Notes: a model not told the origin generated them from the sequence alone. Counted from the first letter of the stretch, positions 35,736-44,762 are shown. The stretch is DNA of 64,000 bases from JANRJY01 sp033763735 (GCA_033763735.1 JANRJY010000073.1:1-64000); one strand, 5' to 3'. Program-made: numbers and translations.

Positions 35736-36797
35736 ATGCTTAAAGTAAACCAATTATACAAATCATACAAACCTAAAGGTGAAATTGGTATTAGTGGTTG
35801 TGGAAATCAATTAGTTGAAAAAGGTCAAATGGAGCCTAATAATCCTGATTATGCGTTGCAAAATGTGTCATTTACAGTTGACAAACACGAAATATTAGCA
35901 ATATTGGGTGAAAATGGAAGTGGAAAATCTACCTTACTTAAAATACTTTCAGGATTATTGCAAACGGATAGTGGAGAAGTAATATTGAACAAAAAGCGTA
36001 TAGAAGGACCTTCGTCAAAATTAGTAGCCGGCTATGATCAAATTAAACTTATTCATCAGAATTTTAATTTATTCCCCAATAAAACTTTGGAAGAAAACAT
36101 TCTATATGTTATGCGTTTTCAAACCGATGACTATCAGCAAAAAAAATTGGACGAGCTTCTTGTCCTTTTTAACCTTTCTGAAATTGCAGATAAGTTACCC
36201 AAAGAAGTTTCTGGAGGGGAACAACAAAGAACGGCTATTGCTGCTGCATTGAGCACTAAAACGGAGCTATTGTTGTTCGATGAACCATTCAGCAATCTGG
36301 ATCAATTCAATACCTTTATTCTGCAAGAACAAATAAGGAAATTAAGTAAGAAATGGGGTATTCCAATTGTATTTGTAACACATCGTCCTGAAGATGCACT
36401 TTCAATGTCAAAAACGGTTTCAGTGTTAAAAGATGGACAAATTGTTCAGACGGGAACGCCAATTGTAATTTATAATAACCCAAAATCAGCATATGTAGCT
36501 GGTTTAACAGGCAATTATAATTTGTTAAATAATGCAGCAATAAAACATAAATTAGGCCTTCTGAGAAATTATAGTTATGGAATAAGGTTGCAAGATATTT
36601 CTATATCCGATGAATTAAGTGCTGATTTTCAAGTTGTTGTAAAAAATGTAAATTTCTATGGTGGATATTATGTTTATAAAGTGGTGTTAAATAACGTGTT
36701 TCAATTACTTTTGACACACCAAAGCCCTGATTTTCAGATTGGCAGCAATATTTTTGTTAAATTCAATAAGGAGCGGATTTTTAAATTTGATAATTAA
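35736..36797 (+). CDS. ABC transporter ATP-binding protein, orphan
   Basis: I choose the ATG at 35736 (353 residues). The frame extends upstream to a TTG at 35685. The ATPase domain has Walker A GENGSGKST (58-66), a Q-loop (HQNFNLFPNKT), signature VSGGEQQRTAIAAAL, Walker B LLLFDEPFSNLD and a switch His (FVTHRPEDAL). An unusual insertion of about 25 residues (about 13-38) lies before YALQNVSF. The C-terminal about 110 residues resemble the regulatory TOBE-like domain of PotA/UgpC-type importers. No permease or binding-protein gene is adjacent, so its transport partner is unknown. Confidence 0.82.
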   Translation: MLKVNQLYKSYKPKGEIGISGCGNQLVEKGQMEPNNPDYALQNVSFTVDKHEILAILGENGSGKSTLLKILSGLLQTDSGEVILNKKRIEGPSSKLVAGYDQIKLIHQNFNLFPNKTLEENILYVMRFQTDDYQQKKLDELLVLFNLSEIADKLPKEVSGGEQQRTAIAAALSTKTELLLFDEPFSNLDQFNTFILQEQIRKLSKKWGIPIVFVTHRPEDALSMSKTVSVLKDGQIVQTGTPIVIYNNPKSAYVAGLTGNYNLLNNAAIKHKLGLLRNYSYGIRLQDISISDELSADFQVVVKNVNFYGGYYVYKVVLNNVFQLLLTHQSPDFQIGSNIFVKFNKERIFKFDN

Positions 36798-36810
36798 TTT
36801 TGGTAAACAA

Positions 36811-36840
36811 AAAAGCCCCTGATTTCTCAAAGGCTTTTCT
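36811..36840. terminator. Possible bidirectional terminator between convergent genes
   Basis: Arms AAAAGCC (36811-36817) and GGCTTTT (36832-36838) with a 14-base loop, flanked by A-rich and T-rich bases. Confidence 0.5.
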
Positions 36841-36857
36841 TAAATCTTATTCCTAAC

Positions 36858-37286
36858 TTAGTTTTTTGGCGGAGCTGCTTGTGGAGCTGGCTCAGTAGCA
36901 GGTGGATCTGGAGGAAGCACATTGCAAATAATGGATACTTGTGACTGACTTGTTTTTGCATTTGAGAAAATCGTAATCACTTTATTTTGTTGTCCCATTT
37001 TGCCAGCACTATTGAAAGTTGCAGTTATTTCTGCTGATTTCCCGGGTGCAATAGGGTCTTTAGGCCAACTTGGAACCGTACATCCGCAAGTTGATTGTAC
37101 ATTTTGAAGTACCAAAGGTGATTTACCGGTATTTTTGAATTTGAAAGTAGCATTTACTACTTGTCCTTGTTTGATGTCGCCAAATTCAGCAGTACTTTTT
37201 TCGAAAGTAATTTCTGGCTCGTTTTGTGCAAATGCGCTCATCGCAAATGCAACTACTAATGAGATTGCTAAAACTATTTTTTTCAT
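36858..37286 (-). CDS. DUF1573 domain protein
   Basis: 142 residues. A signal peptide (MKKIVLAISLVVAFAMSAFA) is followed by one immunoglobulin-like DUF1573 domain with FEFGDI-type (here AEFGDIKQG), FKFKNTGKSPLVL, STCGCTVP and GKMGQQNKVITIFSN. The C-terminal tail is Pro/Ala-rich (PPDPPATEPAPQAAPPKN). The family is common in Bacteroidota and is exported to the periplasm or surface. Its function is unknown. The two Cys in TCGC may bind metal or form a disulfide. Confidence 0.88.
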   Translation of the reverse strand: MKKIVLAISLVVAFAMSAFAQNEPEITFEKSTAEFGDIKQGQVVNATFKFKNTGKSPLVLQNVQSTCGCTVPSWPKDPIAPGKSAEITATFNSAGKMGQQNKVITIFSNAKTSQSQVSIICNVLPPDPPATEPAPQAAPPKN

Positions 37287-37331
37287 GGTTTAATTATTTC
37301 AAGGTAAAATTATGGCTTATATCTAAATATG

Positions 37332-37339
37332 CAAAATTA
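37332..37339 (-). promoter_or_regulatory. Possible -7 element for the DUF1573 gene
   Basis: TAATTTTG on the minus strand followed by CA, 46 bases upstream of the ATG. A TTTG lies 25 bases further upstream, which is longer than usual. Confidence 0.35.
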
Positions 37340-37380
37340 TTTAAAGGAATACTTTTAATCACAACAAATCAACGCATAGA

Positions 37381-38697
37381 TTAGTTGCTTATTGTACTAT
37401 TTTTTACTTTGGAACCTACAAATCCATAAAACACAATATATAAATAACATACAAGAGGAATTAAGAATGCTACTTGAATGCTACCAGCAGCATCAGAAAC
37501 CAAACCCATAATAGGTGTAATTACAGCTCCTCCAACAATTGCCATAATCAAAAAAGAAGAGCCTTCTTTGGTAAATCGCCCTAATTCTTTTATTCCTAAA
37601 GTAAAAATAGTTGGAAACATGGTTGAATTAAAAAAACCAATGCTCATTATAGCCCATAATGCCGCCTGACCACTTCCGGTAATCACAAAAGCCAACAATC
37701 CCACTGCAATAAGAGCATTAATCCCTAACCATATTCGAGGATTTACTTTTGTTAAAATCGCTGCACCTAAAAATCTACCAATCATAGCACAAAACATATA
37801 TCCACCTACATAAAATGCGGCTTCTTTTTCGCCCAAACTTGCAATATGTGGCAGCTTTGCAAACCTGATGATAAAGCTACCTATTGCAACCTCTGCTCCT
37901 ACATAAAGAAATATAGCTAAAGTACCAAAAGTGAGGTGGCTATATTGCCATACACTTGTTTTTCTATCATTTAGTAAATGATGATTTACTTCTTCTTCTT
38001 CCGAACTTTCAATTTCTGGTAAGTTAGAGTAGTAAATTAAAAGTGCAATAAGAAACAGAACAACAGCTAATCCAACATAGGGCAATATTACCGATTTCGC
38101 TTCTGAAACTTGATATGCCAGTTGTTGGTCTGGTGTAAGTGCCATCCATTGGGCTGCTGAATATTCAATTCCCGAAAATATTAATAAACCTCCCAAAACC
38201 GGACCAATGGATGCTCCCAAAGAATTAATAGCTTGTGTAAAATTAAGTCGGGAAGAAGCACTATTAGGGTTTCCCAATAATGCTACATAAGGGTTGGCTG
38301 CAACTTGTAATAAAGTAATTCCTGAACCTACCACAAAAAGTGCGAATAGAAACACCGCATATACTCTTGATAATGCTGCCGGAATGAATAATAATGCTCC
38401 AATAAACATCAATCCCAAACCGATAATAATTCCCCATTTGTACCCAACCCTTTTTAATATTGCACCTGCAGGGATTGACATTACAAAGTAGGCCCCAAAG
38501 AAAAACGATTGCACTAATGACGACTGAAAATCAGTCAAATTCAATGCTTTTTTCAAATGTGGAATTAGTATATCATTTACATTAGTGACTACAGCCCATA
38601 TAAAAAAGAGGGATGCTAATACTGCCAAAGCAGCGGTGTAATTTTCGTTTTGATCTATTTTGATTTTTGCAGACGTTCCGCTATCTATTTGTGCCAT
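37381..38697 (-). CDS. Sugar transporter, MFS, FucP/GluP type
   Basis: 438 residues with about 12 membrane helices. The N-terminal half has the FucP-type sequence FFIWAVVTNVNDILIPHLKK and FFFGAYFVMSIPAGAILKRVGYKWG. The C-terminal half has the IGRFLGAAIL motif and FNSTMFPTIFTLGIKELG. Members import L-fucose, glucose or galactose by proton or sodium symport at the inner membrane. The exact sugar cannot be read. It lies 43 bases downstream of the aminotransferase gene in the same direction, so co-transcription is possible. Confidence 0.88.
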   Translation of the reverse strand: MAQIDSGTSAKIKIDQNENYTAALAVLASLFFIWAVVTNVNDILIPHLKKALNLTDFQSSLVQSFFFGAYFVMSIPAGAILKRVGYKWGIIIGLGLMFIGALLFIPAALSRVYAVFLFALFVVGSGITLLQVAANPYVALLGNPNSASSRLNFTQAINSLGASIGPVLGGLLIFSGIEYSAAQWMALTPDQQLAYQVSEAKSVILPYVGLAVVLFLIALLIYYSNLPEIESSEEEEVNHHLLNDRKTSVWQYSHLTFGTLAIFLYVGAEVAIGSFIIRFAKLPHIASLGEKEAAFYVGGYMFCAMIGRFLGAAILTKVNPRIWLGINALIAVGLLAFVITGSGQAALWAIMSIGFFNSTMFPTIFTLGIKELGRFTKEGSSFLIMAIVGGAVITPIMGLVSDAAGSIQVAFLIPLVCYLYIVFYGFVGSKVKNSTISN

Positions 38698-38722
38698 AAG
38701 GATAAAAGGTGTAAAAACTTTT

Positions 38723-38730
38723 CAAATATA
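38723..38730 (-). promoter_or_regulatory. Possible -7 element for the sugar transporter gene
   Basis: TATATTTG on the minus strand, 25 bases upstream of the transporter ATG. No -33 TTTG is seen. Confidence 0.3.
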
Positions 38731-38740
38731 ATTTATTTCT

Positions 38741-39874
38741 TTAATGTGAATGAAAATATGCTTCCACCTTTGAAGTAATAAATTGCAATTGCTCATCTTC
38801 CAATTCAGAATGCATTGCCAAAGAAATTACTTCCTTACATAAGGATTGAGTGTTTGGGTGTAAATCCTCATCTTTAGAATGATTTGCAAATGCTTTTTGA
38901 TCTTGCAATGCCACAGGGTAATATATCATTGCAGGTACACCTTCTTTGTCTAAATATGCTTTCAGTCCATCTCTTTTGCCATCCTTTATTTTTAAAGTAT
39001 ATTGATGAAATACATGATCGGCAAATGTGCTTCTTTCCGGAATGACAGCGTAGTTTTTATTTCTAAAAAATTGGTCATAATAATCTGCGGCTTTTCTTCG
39101 AGCTGCAATGTAGGTATCTAAATGTTTGAGTTTTATTCCCAATATCGCAGCTTGAATGGTGTCCAATCTGGAATTTACCCCAATCATATCATGGTAATAT
39201 CGTTCTTTTTGACCATGATTAGCTATGGTTTTCAAAGTATTTGCTAATTCTTCATCATTGGTAAATATGGCTCCTCCATCACCCATGGCACCTAAGTTTT
39301 TGGAAGGGAAAAACGAAGTAGTACCTACGTGACCTATAGTTCCAGTGCGTTTGGTTTCGCCATTTGAAAAAGTATAATGTGCACCAATCGATTGAGCATT
39401 ATCTTCAACAATGTATAAATTATATTTTTGAGCTATGCGAATTATGGGTTCCATATTACATGATTGACCAAACAAATGCACAGGAATAATAACCTTAGTT
39501 CGATCCGTAATTTTTGCTTCAATTTCCTTTGGGTTGATATTAAAAGTGCCAGGCTCTACGTCAACAAAAACAGGTTTATAACCCAAAAGTGACACGGCCT
39601 CTGCTGCGGCTATATAACAAAAGTCAGCAAGAATTACCTCGCTTCCCTTAGGCAATTTGAGGGCCATTAATGCAATTTGCAAAGCATCAGTGCCGTTGGC
39701 ACAGGGTATCACATATTTTACATTTAAATATCTTTGCAAATCATTAGCAAAATTGTTTACTTCTTCACCCAAAATAAAATTTGTGTTGTCTAAAATTTTT
39801 AACACTGCATTATCTATTTCTGGTTTTATTTTGAGGTATTGACTTTTAAGGTCAACCATTTTAAGCGATTTCAT
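38741..39874 (-). CDS. DegT/DnrJ/EryC1/StrS family PLP-dependent sugar aminotransferase
   Basis: 377 residues. A PLP enzyme that aminates keto-sugar nucleotides for polysaccharide synthesis. The PLP-binding Lys192 lies in TTSFFPSKNLGAMGDGG, with Asp158 in VEDNAQSIG. ANGTDALQIAL (59-69) binds phosphate and HVFHQYTLKI marks the C-terminal domain. Length is standard. It is similar to WecE, WbpE or FdtB-type enzymes; the exact product is not determined. The O-antigen-type locus lies several kilobases downstream and may use its product. Confidence 0.9.
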   Translation of the reverse strand: MKSLKMVDLKSQYLKIKPEIDNAVLKILDNTNFILGEEVNNFANDLQRYLNVKYVIPCANGTDALQIALMALKLPKGSEVILADFCYIAAAEAVSLLGYKPVFVDVEPGTFNINPKEIEAKITDRTKVIIPVHLFGQSCNMEPIIRIAQKYNLYIVEDNAQSIGAHYTFSNGETKRTGTIGHVGTTSFFPSKNLGAMGDGGAIFTNDEELANTLKTIANHGQKERYYHDMIGVNSRLDTIQAAILGIKLKHLDTYIAARRKAADYYDQFFRNKNYAVIPERSTFADHVFHQYTLKIKDGKRDGLKAYLDKEGVPAMIYYPVALQDQKAFANHSKDEDLHPNTQSLCKEVISLAMHSELEDEQLQFITSKVEAYFHSH

Positions 39875-40075
39875 TGTTTATTTTGGATATATATTAATTG
39901 AAAATTTGTATTATTATTATGTCAAAAATTAGGCAGATTATTTTACCATGAAACATTTATTTATAAATATTGATGCAAAAATGGATGTTTATATTTTGAT
40001 TTATTCGTGTTTTTTATAATTATTGCTGAAAACTAAACCGAATCCATTTAGAAATCAAATACTGAACTCAAAAAT

Positions 40076-41122
40076 ATGCCTAAATCAGTTAGAATTCCAA
40101 AAATTAAAAAAGTAGCTGTATTTACTTCAGGTGGCGATGCCCCTGGCATGAATGCTGCTGTAAGAGCCGTTGTTAGAGGTGCTGTTTATTATGGTATAGA
40201 TGTTTGCGGAATTATACGTGGCTATGATGGTTTGATCAAAGGCGATATTATTGACATGGATGGTTATTCGGTTAGTAATATTATTCAAAGAGGTGGAACT
40301 ATACTTAAATCGGCTCGTAGCGATGAATTCAGAACCAAAGAAGGTCGTAAAAAAGCGTTTGAGAATATTAAAAAGCACGGCATTGATGGTATTGTGGCTA
40401 TTGGAGGGAACGGGACTTTCACCGGAGCAAAATTATTTTATGAAGAATATCAAGTGCCTACAGTAGGCGTGCCAGGTACTATTGACAACGACTTGTATGG
40501 AACCGATTTTACGGTAGGTTATGATACAGCTGTAAATACAGCACTTTCTGCTATCGATAAAATTCGAGATACTGCCGATGCACACGATCGTGTGTTTTTT
40601 GTAGAAGTTATGGGTCGCGACTCAGGTTATATTGCTATTCGTTCCGCTATAGGTGGTGGGGCAGAATTAGCAATGATACCGGAAACTAAAACCTCAACAC
40701 AATATGTAATTAATAAATTGAAGGAAGTTTCGATGCATAGCAAATCTTCACATATAATAGTTGTGGCTGAAGGAGATGAAGAAGGAAGCGCACAAGATAT
40801 AGCAGCAAGGGTAAAACGTCAAATACCACATTTGGATATTAAAGTTACAAACTTGGGGCACGTACAACGCGGAGGCTCACCTACTGCAGCTGATCGGGTA
40901 CTTGCCAGCAGACTTGGCTTAGGAGCACTTGAAGGATTGATAGATGGAATGAGCAATGTGATGGCTGGAATTATAAACCGCAAATTGGTTTACACCTCTT
41001 TTGAAGAAGCCATTTACAAAAAGAAATCGTATAACAAAGAACTTGTACGAATGATTGAAATACTTAGTGGCAGAAGCTATAAATTTAAAGTTACTGAAAC
41101 CGGCAGAGAAAATACGGACTAA
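40076..41122 (+). CDS. pfkA: 6-phosphofructokinase
   Basis: 348 residues. It phosphorylates fructose-6-phosphate in glycolysis. The N-terminal VAVFTSGGDAPGMNAAVRAV, PGTIDNDLYGTD, VEVMGRDSGY and LGHVQRGGSPTAADR motifs are intact. The nucleotide-binding motif reads GGNGTFTGA, where E. coli has GGDGS: the Asp that contacts magnesium is Asn112. The following Gly113 is the residue that marks ATP use, while pyrophosphate enzymes have Asp there. About 20 extra N-terminal and C-terminal residues relative to E. coli. The TlpA-like frame overlaps its 3' end. Confidence 0.94.
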   Translation: MPKSVRIPKIKKVAVFTSGGDAPGMNAAVRAVVRGAVYYGIDVCGIIRGYDGLIKGDIIDMDGYSVSNIIQRGGTILKSARSDEFRTKEGRKKAFENIKKHGIDGIVAIGGNGTFTGAKLFYEEYQVPTVGVPGTIDNDLYGTDFTVGYDTAVNTALSAIDKIRDTADAHDRVFFVEVMGRDSGYIAIRSAIGGGAELAMIPETKTSTQYVINKLKEVSMHSKSSHIIVVAEGDEEGSAQDIAARVKRQIPHLDIKVTNLGHVQRGGSPTAADRVLASRLGLGALEGLIDGMSNVMAGIINRKLVYTSFEEAIYKKKSYNKELVRMIEILSGRSYKFKVTETGRENTD

Positions 41123-41612
41123 TTTCCGCAGGGTAACTATTATTTACTTTTTATGTTTCTCATTTTTTGTGGATGCCCAAAAACTAAAAGAAGGTAAAAT
41201 GGCTCCTTCATTTGAGTCTCATTTACTATCGGATAGTTCGGTGGTTAGGTTAAGTGATTATTCCGGCAAAATTGTTCTTATTGATTTTTGGGCATCATGG
41301 TGCTCCCCTTGCCTCGAAAACAATGAAGAGCTCATAGCCGTGTATAATAATTATAAAGACATGGGATTTGAGATACTGGCTATTTCATTTGATGAAAATA
41401 AAGAACGACTTCAAAAACATTTGAAAAAATACAATTACCCTTGGCCGGTGCAGCTTTGGGAACCCTTAGGGTTTGAGTCGGGATTAGCTTTGTTGTTTAA
41501 TATCAACGCCCTACCCACTTCATTTTTGCTTGATGAAACCGGAAAGATAGTGTGGGTGGATCCTGATGCTTATGATGTGGAGGTTAAGTTGAAAAAAATG
41601 TTGGGGAAATAA
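41055..41612 (+). CDS. TlpA-like thioredoxin fold protein, start uncertain
   Basis: The frame extends 185 codons and holds a TlpA/ResA-like domain: WASWCSPC (redox CxxC) with FDENKERL and the cis-Pro loop ALPTSFLLDETGKIVW. A hydrophobic signal-like stretch (IIYFLCFSFFVDAQ) precedes it. There is no in-frame ATG before this stretch. The available starts are a TTG at 41055 and a GTG at 41067, both inside pfkA, or a rare ATT after the pfkA stop. The product is probably exported and involved in disulfide or thiol chemistry in the periplasm. Translational coupling to pfkA is likely if the overlap is real. Confidence 0.7.
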   Translation: MKYLVAEAINLKLLKPAEKIRTNFRRVTIIYFLCFSFFVDAQKLKEGKMAPSFESHLLSDSSVVRLSDYSGKIVLIDFWASWCSPCLENNEELIAVYNNYKDMGFEILAISFDENKERLQKHLKKYNYPWPVQLWEPLGFESGLALLFNINALPTSFLLDETGKIVWVDPDAYDVEVKLKKMLGK

Positions 41613-41632
41613 AAAAAAATAAATCAATATAA

Positions 41633-41866
41633 ATGCCTACAATTTTAAGAATTTATGCGTTTCGATTTCATTTTTATTCAGATGAAGGCAATGAACCGCC
41701 ACATGTTCATGTAGATTGTGGGGAAGGGGAATGTAAATTCTGGTTAAATCCTATTAAATTAGCAGATGTATATAATGTATCATCAATAAAAATCAGAGAA
41801 ATTGAAAAAATTATATATGAAAACAGAGAACTATTAATTGACAAGTATGTTGCGTTTCACAAATAA
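41633..41866 (+). CDS. DUF4160 domain protein
   Basis: 77 residues. The domain signature is FRFHFYSDEGNEPPHVHVDCGEGECKFWL. Such proteins are commonly found next to DUF2442 proteins, as here, and the pair is treated in some surveys as a toxin-antitoxin-like module. The activity is not established. Its end overlaps the next gene. Confidence 0.82.
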   Translation: MPTILRIYAFRFHFYSDEGNEPPHVHVDCGEGECKFWLNPIKLADVYNVSSIKIREIEKIIYENRELLIDKYVAFHK

Positions 41867-42113
41867 TGATATTGATTTAATTGCTGAGCCAATTGCAATA
41901 AAAGCTTGGACGGAACAAAGAAGAATTTATATTGAACTTTCTGATGAAAGGATAATTAGTTTTCCTGCTTCACGATTTATTATACTTAAAGCTGCGACAG
42001 ATGAAGAACTTGGGGAGGTTCAGCTTAGACTGAATGGCAAAGCTTTGAGATGGGAAAAACTAGACGAAGACCTTACAGTTAAAGGAATTGTTGCAGGTAA
42101 TTTTCAGATTTAA
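41847..42113 (+). CDS. DUF2442 domain protein
   Basis: 88 residues from the ATG at 41847, overlapping the DUF4160 gene by 20 bases. The frame also extends upstream to a TTG at 41838. It has the short DUF2442 pattern IYIELSDERIISFPASRF followed by a helix (LGEVQLRLNGKALRWEKLDEDLTVKGI). It is probably the partner of the DUF4160 protein. It may be a small DNA- or protein-binding regulator. Confidence 0.8.
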   Translation: MLRFTNNDIDLIAEPIAIKAWTEQRRIYIELSDERIISFPASRFIILKAATDEELGEVQLRLNGKALRWEKLDEDLTVKGIVAGNFQI

Positions 42114-42122
42114 CACAAATAA

Positions 42123-43178
42123 TTGAACATCGGTCTTGATATTTCGAATCTTACATCCTACAACCCAACGGGTGTAGGCGTTTATGTAGCAAACTTGTGC
42201 AAAGCACTTTCAGCGCACTCCGAAATTAATGCCTATGGGTTTTTCAGAATTTCTCGAATCAAACATTTTCAAACTATAAAAAAATTAAGTGGGTTAAAGT
42301 ATAATTTCCCCTATATCCCTTATATCCACCCTCCTATCCAACTATTTCATGGACCTGATTTTTGGGTGCCGGCACCTACCGGGTTCTATAAAAAAGTAAT
42401 TACTATTCACGATTTGGCGATTTATCATCCGGAGTTTTATGAAGCTGACAGAATTGCTTATTCTGTTCCAATCTTTGAAAAAATCATCCTCCAAAGGCAT
42501 ATTGATCACTATATTTTTGTCAGCAAATCCGTTGAAAATGAATTTATTGAGCGATTTCCTTCACTTAACGGTAAAACATCAGTGGTGTATCATGGGGCTG
42601 ACCATTTTGGAGTAAAAAGTATAATACCAAGCACAAGAAATTTCCCTTATATTGCTTATGTGGGCACAATTGAAAAAAGGAAAAATGTATCAACCCTGAT
42701 TCAAGCATTTGCGATTATTGCTGAAAAAAACAAAGAGGTTCAACTTATAATTTCGGGTAAACTTGGCAATGATGGAGATACCATATTGAAAGCGATACCA
42801 TCGCATTTACAAAGTCGTATTCAATACTTAGGCTATTTACCAAAAAATGAAGCTGTCTCACTTGTAAAAAATGCATTATTTTTTGTATACCCATCTGTAT
42901 ATGAAGGTTTTGGGTTTCCAATAATTGAGGCCATGAGTCTTGGTACTCCTGTACTCACTTCTTCGTTTGGTGCAATGAAAGAAATTGCAGGCAATGCTGC
43001 ACAACTTTGTAATACTCATGATATTGAAGAATTATCTAATGCTATCAATCTTTTAATAAATAATGAAACTTTAAGAAAGCAATTATCAGAAAAGGGAATG
43101 GAACATGCGGCACAGTTTACCTGGGACAAGTGTGCATTGCAAACCATACAAGTATATAATAAGGTGCTTTCACAATAA
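42123..43178 (+). CDS. Glycosyltransferase family 4
   Basis: 351 residues. The GT-B fold protein begins NIGLDISNLTSYNPTGVGVYV, with the glycine-rich loop, and continues with the C-terminal nucleotide-sugar domain, including YVGTIEKRKN, YLPKNEAVSL and the EGFGFPIIEAMS motif with the conserved acidic residues. It transfers a hexose to a polysaccharide or lipid acceptor. The start is TTG: the frame has no ATG before the conserved N-terminus. It lies 9 bases after DUF2442. Confidence 0.88.
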   Translation: MNIGLDISNLTSYNPTGVGVYVANLCKALSAHSEINAYGFFRISRIKHFQTIKKLSGLKYNFPYIPYIHPPIQLFHGPDFWVPAPTGFYKKVITIHDLAIYHPEFYEADRIAYSVPIFEKIILQRHIDHYIFVSKSVENEFIERFPSLNGKTSVVYHGADHFGVKSIIPSTRNFPYIAYVGTIEKRKNVSTLIQAFAIIAEKNKEVQLIISGKLGNDGDTILKAIPSHLQSRIQYLGYLPKNEAVSLVKNALFFVYPSVYEGFGFPIIEAMSLGTPVLTSSFGAMKEIAGNAAQLCNTHDIEELSNAINLLINNETLRKQLSEKGMEHAAQFTWDKCALQTIQVYNKVLSQ

Positions 43179-43212
43179 TTGAGCAAATGATATACCTTTA
43201 CTATTCCAAAGT

Positions 43213-43983
43213 ATGACTAATCAAGTGCTTCCAATATCAGGATTAATTATCACCCTCAATGAAGAAAAAAACATTGTTCGATGCTTAAATTCATTAACAT
43301 GGCTTGATGAAATAATTATGGTAGATAGTGGTAGCACTGACGAAACTATAACTTTAGCATCGAAATTCAAAAATGTTAAAATTCATCATACCAAATGGTT
43401 GGGATACAGTGGTACTAAACAATTTGGATTGCAATTCACTTCGAATAAATGGATTTTTTGGGTGGATGCCGATGAAGTAGTTACTGAAGAGCTTCATTTG
43501 GAAATCATGGAATATTTCAAGTCAGTCAGTGAAAATATATTTGCATTAAGCCTCCCACGCAAAACCTTTTTTATGGGAGAATGGGTGCGCTATTGCGGAT
43601 GGTATCCTGGCACAGTTGTCCGAATTTTCGACAAAACAAAGTGCACTTTTAATGACAAAGCCCTTCATGAAGGCGTTGAAGTTGAATCTTCAAAAGTGTA
43701 CAATCTTAATAGTGATATGTTACATTATAGTTATACCTCTGTATATCAATATTTTGATAAAATGAATGCATATGGTAAAGATGGCGCTTTGGCTTTAATT
43801 CAACGAAAAAAGAAATTTTCACCCCTGATGATGTTGGTTGGCCCATTTGCAACTTTTTTCAAATTTTATTTCATGAAAAAAGGTTATTTAGATGGGACAA
43901 AAGGACTTGTTATTAGTATAGGTAGCTCTTTTTCTACTTTTATTAAATATGTAAATCTTTATTATTTAACAAAAAAATCATAA
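43213..43983 (+). CDS. Glycosyltransferase family 2, WaaE/KdtX-like
   Basis: 256 residues. The GT-A domain has LIITLNEEKNIVRCL, MVDSGSTDET and the DxD motif in FWVDADEVV (Asp85, Asp87). The phrase EIIMVDSGSTDET and the GALHEGVEVES-like segment (here DKALHEGVEVES) resemble WaaE/KdtX LPS-core beta-1,4-glucosyltransferases. The C-terminal hydrophobic segment (LMMLVGPFATFFKFYF) would hold it at the inner membrane. It is likely involved in LPS core or similar glycan assembly. Confidence 0.88.
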   Translation: MTNQVLPISGLIITLNEEKNIVRCLNSLTWLDEIIMVDSGSTDETITLASKFKNVKIHHTKWLGYSGTKQFGLQFTSNKWIFWVDADEVVTEELHLEIMEYFKSVSENIFALSLPRKTFFMGEWVRYCGWYPGTVVRIFDKTKCTFNDKALHEGVEVESSKVYNLNSDMLHYSYTSVYQYFDKMNAYGKDGALALIQRKKKFSPLMMLVGPFATFFKFYFMKKGYLDGTKGLVISIGSSFSTFIKYVNLYYLTKKS

Positions 43984-43985
43984 CG

Positions 43986-44762
43986 CTAAAGCATTTTTTG
44001 CCTATCGGCATTTTGATTCAACAATATTTTATCTGTGCTCTTAAACATATTTTTAATAAAGTACATCCCTTTTAATCCAATAAAAAATATGGGATTAATT
44101 TTTCTTTTGGTTAGCAGATGAAAGTTATCGCCATTGGAATACAAATTCATTTCAAATTTTTCCCCAAGTATTTTCAATGATTTCTCACTATAAAACGAAA
44201 CATGTTGTCCTGTTTGTTCGCTGATATACCACCAATTACTCAAATCGTTTGATTTTGATGGTATTAGCAAAGTTGAGAACAAAATACTATCTGAATATTT
44301 TAGCATCTCCATCACTTCATTAACAGGGTCTGTTAAGTGTTCAAACACTTCAAAAGCGGTTAACATTTCAAATTTTTGATCTTTGGAATTTATATCCTTT
44401 AAATCATACATTTTGGCAAAAAGATTTTCACAAAAAGCATCTTGTCTGTAAAAATCAAAACCCTTATCGCGCATTAGGCGAACAAAAATTCCATAACCAC
44501 CTCCGTAATCTAAAAATCGACCCTTTTTGTTAAAATTAAATTTCACCACCCATGGAAAAACAATAGAAAACTTGAAATTCCGCTCCAAAATGCCTGTATC
44601 CAATACACTTATTGCATCTGTGTAAGCCTCTGCTAACCAGTAAGGTTTTTCTGTTTGAACAAATCCACAATGGGTACATTGATAAAATTGAACGGTATAT
44701 TTACCTAAAATAATTTTCTTAAAAATCGGCTCAAACTGGCTTTGGCAAATATTGCAGTTCAT
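43986..44762 (-). CDS. Class I SAM-dependent methyltransferase with N-terminal zinc-ribbon
   Basis: 258 residues. The N-terminus holds CNICQSQF and CTHCGF, a zinc-ribbon-like pair as in many sugar methyltransferases. A SAM-binding core with GRFLDYGGGYGIFVRLM and EVFEHLTDPVNEVMEML follows (Methyltransf_23 type). The substrate is unknown; it is probably a sugar or glycan. It lies 3 bases downstream of the polysaccharide deacetylase gene and forms an operon with it and miaA. Confidence 0.8.
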   Translation of the reverse strand: MNCNICQSQFEPIFKKIILGKYTVQFYQCTHCGFVQTEKPYWLAEAYTDAISVLDTGILERNFKFSIVFPWVVKFNFNKKGRFLDYGGGYGIFVRLMRDKGFDFYRQDAFCENLFAKMYDLKDINSKDQKFEMLTAFEVFEHLTDPVNEVMEMLKYSDSILFSTLLIPSKSNDLSNWWYISEQTGQHVSFYSEKSLKILGEKFEMNLYSNGDNFHLLTKRKINPIFFIGLKGMYFIKNMFKSTDKILLNQNADRQKML

